Assembly (NCBI RefSeq): GCF_036785885.1
Contig: NC_092320.1
Coordinates: 13,083,557-13,147,556, forward strand
DNA from: Coffea arabica
Lineage: Eukaryota > Streptophyta > Magnoliopsida > Gentianales > Rubiaceae
Length of the DNA stretch: 64,000 nt
Direction of reading: 5' to 3'
This document shows, one piece after another, positions 38,655 to 50,016 of the stretch. Numbering within the stretch: the first letter of the stretch is position 1; every line of letters begins with the position of its first letter. The position numbers and the translations under genes were made by a program. The notes beneath the pieces were generated by a model, which was not told where the DNA came from, did not search any database, and saw only the letters and a program-made list of their open reading frames with translations.

Positions 38655-39668
38655 TTTCTTTTACCATGTACAAGTTATTTTTCTCTTTCTTTTCTTTTTT
38701 TTTTTTTTTTGGCTTTTTGGAGAGTCAAGTTGGTCGCTAGAAAATTCACAAAATAGTATCCTCTCAAAAGCATCATGTAAATTCAAAGTTTCTCTTCAAA
38801 CTTTGTGGTTCAACCAAATTAGTACATTTTACATGTGAATAATATTAATCAAACTTTCCGCAAAATTAGGTATTGACGATTCAAGTGCCAGTCTCAGCAT
38901 AATGAAGCATGAACCATACTAAACGCGCCATTGTTATTAACACAAATTACTCTTGTCATACAACCACAGTTGTAATCTTATCATGCTAGAAGTCTACTAA
39001 ATGACATTTTCCAGCTCACTTCTACATAAGGGCCAACCTCGTTTGTAAGAATGATCATGTTCGATAAGGATCATTTCGAAAAGATCCTGGTCTGACAAAG
39101 CCTTCCTGAGATGATTCATTATCAATATTTATCATTCAATGATGGATGGCAAATTGTTTTACTGGCTTACGTTGACCAAGAAACAACAATTTTTGTCATC
39201 TTTTGTATAAATCTTGCAAGTTCATTTGTATTGCATATGCACATTAGTTGCTGACAAGATACTTCAAAAAAATTTGGTCATTATATAGTTTAATATATTT
39301 TGTACAAAGTGTGCCCACCCACATGCATGCTTGAAGCTTATATACAACAAAATGTACTCCGACGTCAGTCTTCATATGGTCTAACTTTTTCGTAGAATCT
39401 GCAAAATTGCAAATATGGGTTTTGAAGATCAAAAGCCTCTTATTGTCATGGTTTTGTTAGTTTCTCTATTCAGGAATCACTTCATCACTAGAGCTTCCTT
39501 GTTACAGGGAACGAGTCCAAGGGTTTTCGCGGTCAGCTATCTATAGCCACTTTGCTTGTTGCCCTTGTGGCTCATTTTAAACAGAGGCGTATTTATAGGA
39601 ATTTTAAATCCTTTCTCCTCGTCTCAGAATGTGAAACATAAATTATGTACTGGATCAATTACACGAAA

Positions 39669-39901
39669 ACCTATAGCCTCTTTGGCTGTTGGGTGGTCAA
39701 GTTTCGACCCTTGTCTCCCAACACTTGTTACTAATAAGTGGTTTCTACAAATTCAAACGGGTGTGTAGTGCACCCGTCTGATTCGATAGTGGTTCAGTCC
39801 CCCTTGATTCCCCCTAATCTAGCTAGACCCTCCCTTAGATAGGTTATAGTGTAGGAGCAAGAGCAGTGTAGAAAGTGATGATTGACCCAAAAAAAAAAAA
39901 T
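39669..39901 (+). mobile_element. SINE, GTGCACCCGTC family, copy 3
   Basis: Sits in intron 1 of pseudogene 2. It contains a box-B-like stretch (GGTCAAGTTTCGACCC), the family block GTGCACCCGTCTG at about 39766-39778 and a terminal A run (39889-39900). TTACACGAA before and TTACACAAA after the element look like the target duplication. Boundaries are approximate. Confidence 0.7.
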
Positions 39902-39992
39902 TTACACAAATATATATAAATTTTTTTTGGTTGGGGTTGCCCGGAGTAAAATAAGCAGATATTCTTTAGGATGGAAGAGGTTGATATTTTAA

Positions 39993-40583
39993 GGACAAAT
40001 TCCACTTTGCACCTTTGAACTTATATCACTTTCTCACTTTGTACTCTAAACTTCAATTTTGAACACTTTACACCCTAAACTCTCAATTTGAGACACTTTA
40101 CATGCTAAATTCTTAAGTTCGTCCTATTTAAATCTAGTTAATAACAACTTTTAAAAAATTAACTGTATAGAAGATCTAACAAATCAATGATAATGTGCCA
40201 AAAGTAATCAAAAGGTGCCATGGTATTATAGCAAAAATAAAACAATACATTATCATTAATTTGTTTTTATTTTTTTCATTATCATTGATTTGTATCATCT
40301 TTTACCTCATTAATTTGCTAATAATATTAATAATTGAGATCATATAAATAAATGATAATGTGCTGAACATGAGCAACAAAGCTAAGGAATCGTAGTCGAA
40401 ACAAAACAGTACATTGTTGTTAATTTTTATCGCTCTTTATCTCATTAATTTTGCGAATATAATAATTGATTGGACTTAAACCGAACAACTATGAGAGTTT
40501 AGGGTGAAAAGTGTCCAAAATTAAAATTTAGGGCGCAAAGTGAGAAAGTGATACAAGTTCAGAGGTGTAAAATCAAATTAATC
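39993..40583. mobile_element. Mutator-type MITE B inserted in pseudogene exon 2
   Basis: A 591-bp element with long inverted terminal repeats: the left arm includes ACTTATATCACTTTCTCACTTTG and the right arm is its inverse, CAAAGTGAGAAAGTGATACAAG. It is flanked by ATATTTTAA and TTATTTTAA (39984-39992, 40584-40592), a 9-bp duplication with one mismatch. Non-coding. Confidence 0.83.
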
Positions 40584-41882
40584 TTATTTTAAATATCGCT
40601 CATTTTGTAAGTTATTCTCTTTTGAGTATCTGTGTGTATGTGGAAGCTAAACTAATGTTGATTATCCAATTGATTAAGTTTTTCCTCTATACATTCCTTG
40701 TGCAGAGTAACATTTAACAAGAATCTCAATTTTAAGGGCCTATATATATATTTGGCCTCATCTTCAATAGCAAGTGCAATGGTCAATTTACTTCCTGCAA
40801 CTACTTGTGCGGCGGCCTACATTGTCGGGTAACTATCAAGGAGATTAATGCAAATTCAAAGAGGGCTGAGTTTACATTCATCATGAAAAAGTAAATGATT
40901 CTATATACAATGGATGATCTCATCCCTTTTACTTTTGATTGCATAATTATTATGTTATCTCAAAGCAACAGAAATCTATTAGCACAGTAACTTTTATAAA
41001 TTCTTTTGAACTCTTTTTGTCTATAATTATTTCTTAAATTTCACTCGAATACCGTACCTTAACATATGTCAATTACTGATTAGAGAAAGTGAACATCCAA
41101 AGCTTCAGGAGTATAGCCAAGATCATCGGAACAATCAGCTCTGTTGCTGGAGCCATAAGCATGCCATTACTAAAAGGGCCAAGAACTCTAAGCATGGAGC
41201 TTCAGCTAATGCATTCGTTATTCAAAAAGGGAGATGAGATATGGTTGCTTGGTTGTTTCATCCCCTTAGCAGGCACAATTTGCCGGTCAACTTGGCAACT
41301 TTTGCAGGTGAAACCACCCGATATTTCCCTATTGGAATCACACAATTTGAGAATCAGTTAACAGCATATCCATATTTGTGTTGCATTTTCTCAACAGGTG
41401 CCGGTTGTCCAAGAGCTATCCCGATCATTTACCTGTAACAGCATGCAAGGATGTGCTTCATGGTTGCCTTGCAATCTGCAGCTGTCACGTTTTTTACTGA
41501 GAAAGATTTCACAAGCTTGGAAATTGCACTCACATTTGGAAATTGGATGCCCTTTATATAGTGTAAGTTTTGTACTTTAATTTGATGGTTTCCATTTTAC
41601 AACCATTTTGTATCGAAGATAAATTTGAAAGAGTTCATCAATATTATACCTGGCTGGAGCACCAGCTCAATCTTGGTGCATTTCGAAACGAGGTCCAATT
41701 TTCTGTGCCATGCCATGTTTAATCCCGTAAACAACGTAACTATCACCATGTTCGCTTGTACGTTCATCCACAAAGAGATTTACTTAGGAAGGTATTACCT
41801 GCATTGCAAAAATTGATTAATACCTTTTATTCCTTAAGACTCCAGTGTTCCGATTTCTTTATTCTTTGGATGATAAATAATT

Positions 41883-42590
41883 GGGAAAATGATCGGTTTC
41901 ATCCTTCACATTTCACAAAAATATTCTTTTCGTCCCTCACTTTTAAAACGAAACAATTTCATCCTTGACATTTAAAAACTGAAGTTCTTACGTCCCTGAA
42001 CCCAAATTTCAATCTGAATCAAACCACCAATCAATCTGATTACAAATTTTGGGAGTGTAATTGGTAGATCATTTGGTTAACTCAACTTGATATTCATGTA
42101 AAATTTAATGAATCAAAAAAGAAAAAAAGAAAAAATTATAACATAAAAAAGAAAGATTAATCTTTCCTACATTATCATTGTATACACTGACGGTTTTATG
42201 TACCGTCGTATCATTTCAATTTAAATTTAAACACCAAATTTTATATTTATGATACACATCTAGATTCGCAAGCAGATATATTAACGGTGTATGAAAAGAT
42301 TTACCCAAAAAAAAAATCCCACTATACCAAGACAAAGAATGGCCTTTTATGTTATAATTTTTATTTTTTTGGTTTAATAAATGTCATGTGAATATGATGA
42401 AATTGACCGAGTGATCTATCAATTCTATTTTCGAAATTTATTACTGGGCTATTGAATGATTTGATTCAGATTGAAAATTAGGTTCAGAGATGTAATAGTT
42501 TTAATTTTTAAATGTCAGAGATCAATTTGCTTTATTTTAAAAGTGAGAATATTTTTGCGAAATGTGAAAGATGAAACAGGCCATTTTCCC
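41883..42590. mobile_element. Mutator-type MITE C (perfect 9-bp target duplication)
   Basis: A 708-bp element bounded by GGGAAAATG and CATTTTCCC with inverted arms of roughly 100 bp (GTTTCATCCTTCACATTTC against GAAATGTGAAAGATGAAAC). The duplication TAAATAATT is perfect (41874-41882 and 42591-42599). Within it, about 42150-42310 contains a stretch (GTATACACTGACGG...) that may be a second nested repeat. It lies just past exon 6 of pseudogene 2, near where exon 7 would be expected. Confidence 0.9.
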
Positions 42591-42889
42591 TAAATAATTT
42601 ATATATTTACTCATATTGAATTTTGAAGCCCTTTAAATTGATAACTTATCGGTTCCATCGGCCTCGAGGAATTTATGGCCTCGTTTTCATGTACCAAAGA
42701 AATATCTAAAACTAGCTTATTTTCTAATCTAAGACGCAACTTTACCACAATAAGCTAGAATTTCATAATTACGTATTACTTTTCCAAACAGCTCTTGGAA
42801 AATATCTTATACCGATTTGCCCAAAATATCAGTTCCTAGTTTCATCTGCTGACCAAGTTGAATTTGAGTTGAAAAATACTAAGTTTGTT

Positions 42890-43137
42890 AGCTTGCGAGT
42901 CGATTCGAACTCGAATATATACATATATATATATATTATTTTTTATTTTAATAATAAAATTACATATATATATCCCTAACATTTTATTATTTATTAAAAA
43001 AATTATTATTTTATTTATTTATTAAAAATAAAATATTTATTTTTTATTTTTTCAAACTCGAACTCGAATTTGAGTTTCATAACATTATGTTGAGACTCGA
43101 CTTGATTAAGTCGAAGTTCGACTCGACCAGTCACCCC
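42890..43137. mobile_element. Possible truncated hAT-type relic
   Basis: The right end (GACTCGACCAGTCACCCCTA) and the repeated ACTCGAACTCGAAT motifs resemble the hAT-type element at 30401-30828. The left end is not clear and no 8-bp duplication was found. Confidence 0.4.
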
Positions 43138-43678
43138 TAACTTGGCCTATACAGTATGGAGGGAAAGGAATCTTAGAACATTTCAATTGATTCTTTATGA
43201 AATTCTTGAGATATGTTCGTCATGCCAATAGCTGGATGCCTGGATGGAGGAAAATTCCAAGGACTCGAGAGAATTGGGAGCTGACTTTACATTGGAACTT
43301 TTCAATGCAAATTTTCTGTAGATTGTATAGAATATAGTGATTGTGATCAGTTTTATTTTCTTTGCTTAGTTGTATAGATTCCAGTACTATGTGGTGACTC
43401 TGCAAGTGTCTATATTTAACTTTTATTTTTGTTTGCATATTCCTCAAAGCTAAGTAAGTACTAAATGATTTGTTTTGAGATGAAACAGTAGAAGGGGATA
43501 GTTGAAAGTCACATTACACCAACAATAGCACTAACAAAATTGAGCTACTCTACCATTCAGTCTAGCCAGCTTTTGAAATTAAAAAAAAAAAAATGTCATC
43601 ATAAGAAAGGCCAAATATATTGACGGGTAGGGAACATTCAATTGACTCTTGGGTGATGGTAATTACTTATTTCCATCA

Positions 43679-43869
43679 GCCCTTCGGGTTCGGTTCCGTG
43701 GTTGTAGTCCCAGTTGGGGAAGAGCCACGTCCAGGGATCGAATCCCCGCACTACCGTGGCTGGTGATGCTTGGGGCAGGCCTCTCCCAGCTCACAGTGGG
43801 ATTAGTTGGGTCGTACGGTAACCAGTTCACGGGCCCAGATATCCACTGTCGATTAAAAGAAAAAAATTT
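43679..43869 (+). mobile_element. SINE of a second type
   Basis: A 191-bp element flanked by a perfect 13-bp duplication CTTATTTCCATCA (43666-43678 and 43870-43882). It has a tRNA-like box B (GGGATCGAATCCCC) and an A-rich tail (ATTAAAAGAAAAAAA). The rest of the body is GC-richer than its surroundings. Open frames across it are artefacts. Confidence 0.88.
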
Positions 43870-44908
43870 CTTATTTCCATCAAAAAGCAAAGCTTACATG
43901 TACGAGCCCTACCAACAAACCCCACCAACAATGGTAGGTATGGAGAGGAATGAACGACCAAAACCCAGAGATGATGGGTCTTTACTCTTTACAGCTTTTC
44001 ATTGTTGGTCCTGCAAATAATTGGAGAGACAGAAAGGGACGTCGACTTCCATTAACTCAAAGGGATAATTTGAAATCTGACCCCAGTGTCCGGCGGGCTA
44101 TTGCAAAGTCTGGTGGTGAAAGAAGAAAAAAATAATCCTTCACCACACAATTGGGGATACAATCAATAAGATGAGATAGAGGCAAATGAATGCTTAATCA
44201 GACTCAGAAACCCGAGGACAAGTGTGATGCATCCTAATCGACCTGACAACCTCAATTGATAATATTTCTGCCACATGGTAGAACTTTTGGAGTGATCTGG
44301 ATTTTGGTCAAATTGAATTTAGCATCTAAATCACAATAGCGTAGACAATTAACAAACTGCATAGGACTCAAACTGGAGCCCGCCACAAAAGAAATCAAAG
44401 CTTTAAGCAAAGAGAGGAATAAGGGCATATCTAAATCAATGATTGTTGGCCACTATAAAAAAACAGTGAGGAGCAACTTACCCTTTTTTTGCAGGTAATC
44501 AAGCAGAAAAATTTTTTATTTCTTAATTAGAAGAAAAGCACCAGAAAACGTGGCATTAAGAACAGGAAGTCTTTCCTGCATTAAAGAGAGAAAGAATGGA
44601 CAAAAATCCGACAAATTTTGAAGGCCAAAACTTTAGAGATCAAACTCAAGTACGCAGAGCAGAACCTGTTCAGAAGCAGATCTGAAAATGGCAGGGAAAT
44701 CTGCCAATGTTTTTGTCAAAGACTGAAAAGTCTATATAGAAACTAAGCATTAACGTAGGAAATCAATCATCCAACATGGTCTGAATGAGCAAAATCAAGC
44801 TATACATAGAAGCAACTAACAAATAGGTAGGAAGTTGTATTGCATACATTATTAGAAAACCAGTTTCAATCCAAACTCTAATATCTACTCAGATATGAGC
44901 TTGATCGC

Positions 44909-46605
44909 TCAAGGGTAGCGCTTCCATGCATTATCCTCCCTGTTGTTTCTGAATGCGCAGCATCCTATAGAGTATACTATGATGAGGAAGACCAGCACTA
45001 TAATATTCAGAATGGCCTCCTTCTTCCAATCACTCTTGATATTGTCCAGCAGACCAGCCTTGCATGATTGGCAGTTGTAGCATAGAACTTTCTGATCATT
45101 ACTCCAAGCCGTGCAGTCTGGATTAGTAGACCCTGCTGTTCCTGTCCAGTTGGTTGGGGTGACATAGGTGAATTTGCACTCATCTGGTGGCTTGCAGCAT
45201 CCAGACTGGCAAGAGTAAATGAACAGAGAATGAGAGAGACAACATAAAAACGATTTAACTGCAAATGAACTAATTTCAATCTAGTCATATATCTGTGAAG
45301 AACCTTTCCAAGACATCGAGTTTAGGCACAGAAGCTGAAAATTTTACAGATTCTTTCACAGAAATTTGAGGCGTGCAACTAGTACATCAACCAGGAGACG
45401 ATTCTCAAAATCACAAAAGGAACATCTTAGTTTATAACAACCTAGCAGTTCAACAATGTGTCAAATGTATTAAAAACATGCTTCCAATTCAAAAATGGAA
45501 AATGCAATCAATCCAAAGCAGGACAATTTATGATTTTACAGCAACAAGTTGAATGCCATTATTCTCCTCTGGAGATACTTGTTTGAACATGTATAATAGC
45601 AAAACAAAAATTGACAGAATAAGCAATAGGGTCAAGTAAATTGATATATCATTATTCTTAAAGGCACCACTTTATGCACCACACCACTTTTTGCAACAAG
45701 AAATATATACAAGCAGCATCACCAATCTGTCTCAGACAAAAAGCAGAACATTTTAAGTCGAGATTCTAGTCAAGTCTCTCAACTTTAGGAAACTACTCAA
45801 TAACCATCATTCAAATATAACAGATCCATGGCAGTTAGTGATTCCAAGTGAAGATCAATACCCTTTCTCAAGAAACTTAAAAAAGTAAAATTACTATACC
45901 AACAAGAACAAACTACTGACACACAGTCCCAGCCCCTAAAGATATCTTCCAATTGAGTATCCAGATCTAGAGCGAGGCAGCAAAAACAGAAAACCCCTTC
46001 TCCCCTCAAGTGAAAAACTCAAGTTTTAGCTCAAAAAGAAAAAAGAATGACAACCATGCAGGTATGGAGAGCAACAAAAGATGCAATACTTATGAATCTG
46101 TACATACCTGAAGAGCAGAAAGCGTTTCCTTGTTAAATTGTCCTAAAGGAGTGGCACCTTGTTCAATCAGGTGCTTGCAGATCTGTGAGTCCTGAAGACA
46201 ACTTCTAATCCTGGGCCAATTTTTGTTCACCCTTTTCTGCAACCAAGTGTTGTAATCCCCAAGCCTGTACTCCTTATACCCCTTACCTGCAAGGGCCTCA
46301 CCAGCACCTTTATTTGTAACCACAAACGCAAAGATTGTGAAGCAAAAGAGGAGCACAATCAACAGAAACATGACCAAAAGGTACACCCAAAGAAGCCATG
46401 AAACTCTGCAACATGATCCAATGAGTCCTGCCAATGAAACCAACAGCAGAAACGCCCCCAATACTATCACTGGCTTTTCAAGAAAACGTTCACATTCAGT
46501 ATTGGACTGCTTTGCTAGCCAAATCCCACCTGCAATTATTGGGATTGACAACAACAGCGTCAGAAAATTCAGTATCCCAAGCAAACTGTTGCTGCAACGT
46601 GGCAT
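44909..46605 (-). CDS. Tetraspanin of the TET8/TET9 type
   Basis: Tetraspanins organise membrane microdomains; plant TET8-type proteins mark extracellular vesicles (known for the family). Two exons, 46605-46108 and 45205-44909, give 264 aa. Three hydrophobic helices lie in the first about 110 residues: LGILNFLTLLLSIPIIAGGI, VIVLGAFLLLVSLAGLIGSC, and a third ending AFVVTN. The large extracellular loop carries the plant tetraspanin signature SGCCKPPDEC and the CYNCQSCKAG block. A fourth helix (ILNIIVLVFLIIVYSIGCC) precedes a short cytoplasmic tail ending RYP. The phase-0 intron lies immediately before the SGCC motif. A TATA box (TTATATAAC on the minus strand) is near 46852. The gene looks intact. 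Confidence 0.93.
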
Positions 46606-46853
46606 TTTCTCTGGTATTCTTGAAAACGAACCAAAAATATCAGTAACTTCTCAAGAAGCCAAGAAGCAAAAGGGGTGATTAAACTCCAATAGTTATGTGC
46701 TTCTTAATGGTGAACGAACCTAGTTAACGGTGAACAGTTTTACCAGTTTTATAGTAGGATCCGATGGAAAATTGATCTGGGTTGGAGCTAAGAAAGCGAG
46801 AATCTGGAAAATAAAAAGGAAGATATGATGAATGGAACAAAGGGTAAGGGTGG

Positions 46854-46860
46854 TTATATA
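46854..46860 (-). promoter_or_regulatory. Likely TATA box of the TET8-like gene
   Basis: TATATAA on the minus strand about 250 nt upstream of the ATG at 46605. The leader between them is CT/GA-rich with no long frame. Confidence 0.45.
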
Positions 46861-48061
46861 ATACTGGTGAAGACGGGCCGTTTAATTGCATTCTTAGTCC
46901 TCTAAGTTATCATTCTAGCCCATGTATCACGCAGTACCCTATTGCGTGTAATAGATTCATTAGCATTCATTTTACTATATATATGATGATTGAATTAACT
47001 AAGATTTAATTTCACATAAATTTATGTCATCTTTCATAAATTGATTCTAATTTTTACTTTTTGTTTGCATATTTTTTTGTTTGTAGAGTCAAAGAACATT
47101 TTGTGTAAATTATTAGTAGTACAACTTTTTGTTTGGTCAAAAGAATTTAGATGGATTAGTCTTGACTCAAATGGAGTATCTATATTAGCAGGAGCGAATG
47201 ATCAATTGTGATTAATTATTATGCAATCTACACAAGCATATATATATATATATATATGTTCACAATCAATAAAAAAATTAATCCAATTTAGATGCTTACA
47301 CATATTTAAGAGTAGGAAGGAAGGAAGTGGTATGGTATCTCTCTAATTCAAAGCTGAAAGATGTAGTCCCCTGTGTTTCAATAGCTACAATTGTTTGTAG
47401 GTTTAAATTGACAAAAATGGAGAAGATGAGAGACTAAGGTAAGAAAACCCAAAATGTTGGGGTCCCAAAATCTGTATGGGGAAATGTGAAACTCGTGGAG
47501 GTTGAGCTGGTCTGGAATTTGCTAAGGAGTTTCGGAGACGTGTGGCCGTTTCCGAAAAAATTTCAGCGTCAAGCGATAAGCCCAGTGCGCCACGTGTGAC
47601 ACGTCGTACTCGCCGTGTGAATTAATTGGACAAGCGCAACAAGGAATCGAAACGGATGGGAAAGCGTGGGACCAGACTAGCAATGCCAAAAAGTGTTTTT
47701 CTTTTTCTTTATCTTTTTTGAGCCCATTAGAAGCCAAAAATGTAACAATAAAAAGTTTTGACGCTATGGTAGACTTGATCGTTTTGGCTAGTAACTTATC
47801 TTGAAGGATGATGTGACTTTTGATCAAGAACAGGAACATTAGAAGATTTCCAAAATCTTTAATTTTAAATGTCCCTCCCCTTTTACCCCAACCATTATTG
47901 TCTCGATGGAAGATGATTGAAAAATACTCTTGTTACGAGTGTTTGGATTAAAAAAAAGAAGAAGAAGAAGTCTTTATGATGTGATGTATTTTATGATTAA
48001 AAAATGGTTAGAAAGATTTTTTTTTAGAAAAAAAAAAAAGAAAAACAATGTTTATTATGCA

Positions 48062-48329
48062 TAGGATTGAAAAATAAACCAAATTACATGATATTTGAAT
48101 CAAATTTGACTTATTAAGAACTCATTCAAATTTGGATCGCCAACTAGTCAAGTTAAGATTGAACAGCATTTTATATTCGCCAACATTTAAATTCGATAAA
48201 AAAATTAGTTCAAACTCGATTTGGCAAAATAAATAAGTCAAATTTGCATAAAATTTTAAATTCATTAAAATAATCAAACAAACTTGAATACTAGGGTGTT
48301 CAGTTTGATTAGACTAGTTTACACCCCTA
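48062..48329. mobile_element. Degraded hAT-type MITE
   Basis: A 268-bp element from TAGGATTG to TAGTTTACACCCCTA flanked by a perfect 8-bp duplication ATTATGCA (48054-48061 and 48330-48337). The interior has many CAAATTTGACTTATT-type inverted stretches. Terminal repeats are poorly preserved, so the call rests on the duplication and the CACCCCTA end shared with the other hAT-like elements here. Confidence 0.7.
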
Positions 48330-49734
48330 ATTATGCATGTGAAAAAAATCTTTTTTTTTTTTTTTGCAAAAAAAGAATATATCCAAAATCTTCTGGTCAC
48401 TTAATCTTTGAGACTAATATTCAATGCTGACTGACTCAATGCAATTTATGATACAAATTCAAATATCCACTTCATTTTTTTTTTTAAAAAAGGAGTCTTT
48501 ATACTTTAATTGCCTAATACCTTCTTGATTGGATTAATTTTGGTCTCACTTAGATTGCAATTTTTAAAATTTTTGAAGAAAAAAAAATATATATATATAT
48601 TCTAACATTGTGATGTACGAGATAAAAAGGTAATTTAAAATTATGTCAAACAAATATTCCTAGTCATTGGAAGTTGATTTTAAATAGGAGAGATTCTACA
48701 AGATCACACACACAAGTTAAATTTAGCATTAAATGTGAAATAAGTGATGTTAAATTTCTATAATTTCACAACTTTAAAATTTCAACTGCTATTATCATTA
48801 AGGAATAGAAATTGAAGAAATGGTTCCACGAAGGGACCATACAATTTCCCAAAGATTAGTATCAAAGTAGGTCCTCCAAAAGAAAGAAAAAGAAATTGTT
48901 TAAAGAAGAAATAATTGTTTGTAGCCATATATATATATATATTTTTTCTTGTTTTTCTCCTATTTGAGAAATTGGACGCCGACTTATAACTTGAAATCAG
49001 GCGAGTCCCGCGCGCCGTGTCCATCGTTTAGTAATAAGTACTATAATAAATGAGTATGATGAGCTTACTTGGAATATTCCAAAGGCAGAGGCAGAGGATG
49101 ATAGTTACTTAAAGCCAATCAACTCTCTTTCGTCCGTTTGTTTACTCAAATTCCTTATCACACGTTAAGAGGCTTCTTTATAGTCTCGGGGAGTTAGCTT
49201 CACAATCTTGCTGCCATCCAAACCTTTTGCCCCTTTTTTTTATTTGTAAATCTGTTCTCGGAATTTTCGTACCAACCCTTTCTTTCTTTCTTGGAGCATT
49301 GAGCAGATACACCAAAAAGAGTGAGTTGTAAGTAAGTAATGGTTGAATTGACCAACACATGTCGCTTTTGCTTAAACCTGAACCATCAATAACGCGTAAT
49401 TTAAACCAAACTTTTTAATACTAATAATAATAATAGACTGAGCCCTTCTTCATTTTTAGTCCATTTTAAGAAATATTTTAATACTTAGCTTCATAAATCC
49501 TCAACTAATGTAAATCAATATAAGCATCATGGACCGATTCAAAGGAAGATAGGAAATTTCCCTTTTTATTTTTATTATTATTATTTCCTCAAATTGGTTG
49601 ACGGATATAAGAATTACTAAATAATATTTTATTGTTCATTATGTGTGTCAGACGTTTTAGCCAATTAAAAAGGCATAAGTTATTTATTATCCCTAATTTT
49701 GGGGTCAACAATCAAAAAAAAAATAAATAAATAA

Positions 49735-49736
<2 letters not shown>

Positions 49737-49772
<36 letters not shown>
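49737..49772. repeat. Compound (TA)n(TG)n microsatellite
   Basis: Alternating TA followed directly by TG units, 3' of COX6B. Likely length-variable between individuals. Confidence 0.85.
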
Positions 49773-49773
<1 letters not shown>

Positions 49774-50016
49774 ATTGCACTTTGTTTGTACTGAATATAA
49801 TAATTGCAGCAACGGTTACGTGTTTTTTATGAATGAATCAGTACTTGCAACACAAGCACGCTTCTCAAGTTTACAGTTGTTGTACATTGGAAATAAATAC
49901 ACTACCTTATTGATCCATAACGCTGAAACAAAAACCCACAGATCAGCATCAGACAAAAGACCATGCAAAACTCAGCTCCCAATGCAGAGACATGAAGACC
50001 TAAAGCAGTTTCAAAA

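Larger units (their letters stand above)
39415..41791 (+). pseudogene. WAT1-related transporter pseudogene 2 (disrupted by insertions)
   Basis: The ATG at 39415 opens MGFEDQKPLIVMV, an exon-1 copy that soon frameshifts. A SINE follows in intron 1. Exon 2 (GATATTCTTTAGGATGGAAG, about 39955) is split by the Mutator-type element at 39993-40583. Exon 3 (40706-40828) and exon 4 (41084-41307, GTISSVAGAISM) keep their splice sites and much of the frame; exon 3 has a TATATATA expansion. Exon 5 (about 41399-41562) contains stops. Exon 6 (about 41652-41791) is recognisable but shortened at its start. No exon 7 was found beyond it. The upstream region matches that of the intact gene, so the duplicated unit included the promoter. 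Confidence 0.9.
46870..50016. other. Intergenic between TET8-like gene and COX6B
   Basis: Promoter side of the TET8-like gene at the left and 3' flank of COX6B at the right. Contains poly-A/T tracts, a TA run (about 47239-47258), a compound TA/GT microsatellite (about 49737-49772) and the element 48062-48329. The 105-codon minus frame at 47522-47839 matches nothing I recognise. Confidence 0.5.

Noticed and set aside
43649-44020. A 123-codon plus-strand frame
   Set aside because: It runs through a SINE with its own target duplication and has no protein-like features.
47522-47839. A 105-codon minus-strand frame
   Set aside because: No similarity to any family I know, no upstream promoter signs, and it lies in low-complexity intergenic sequence.
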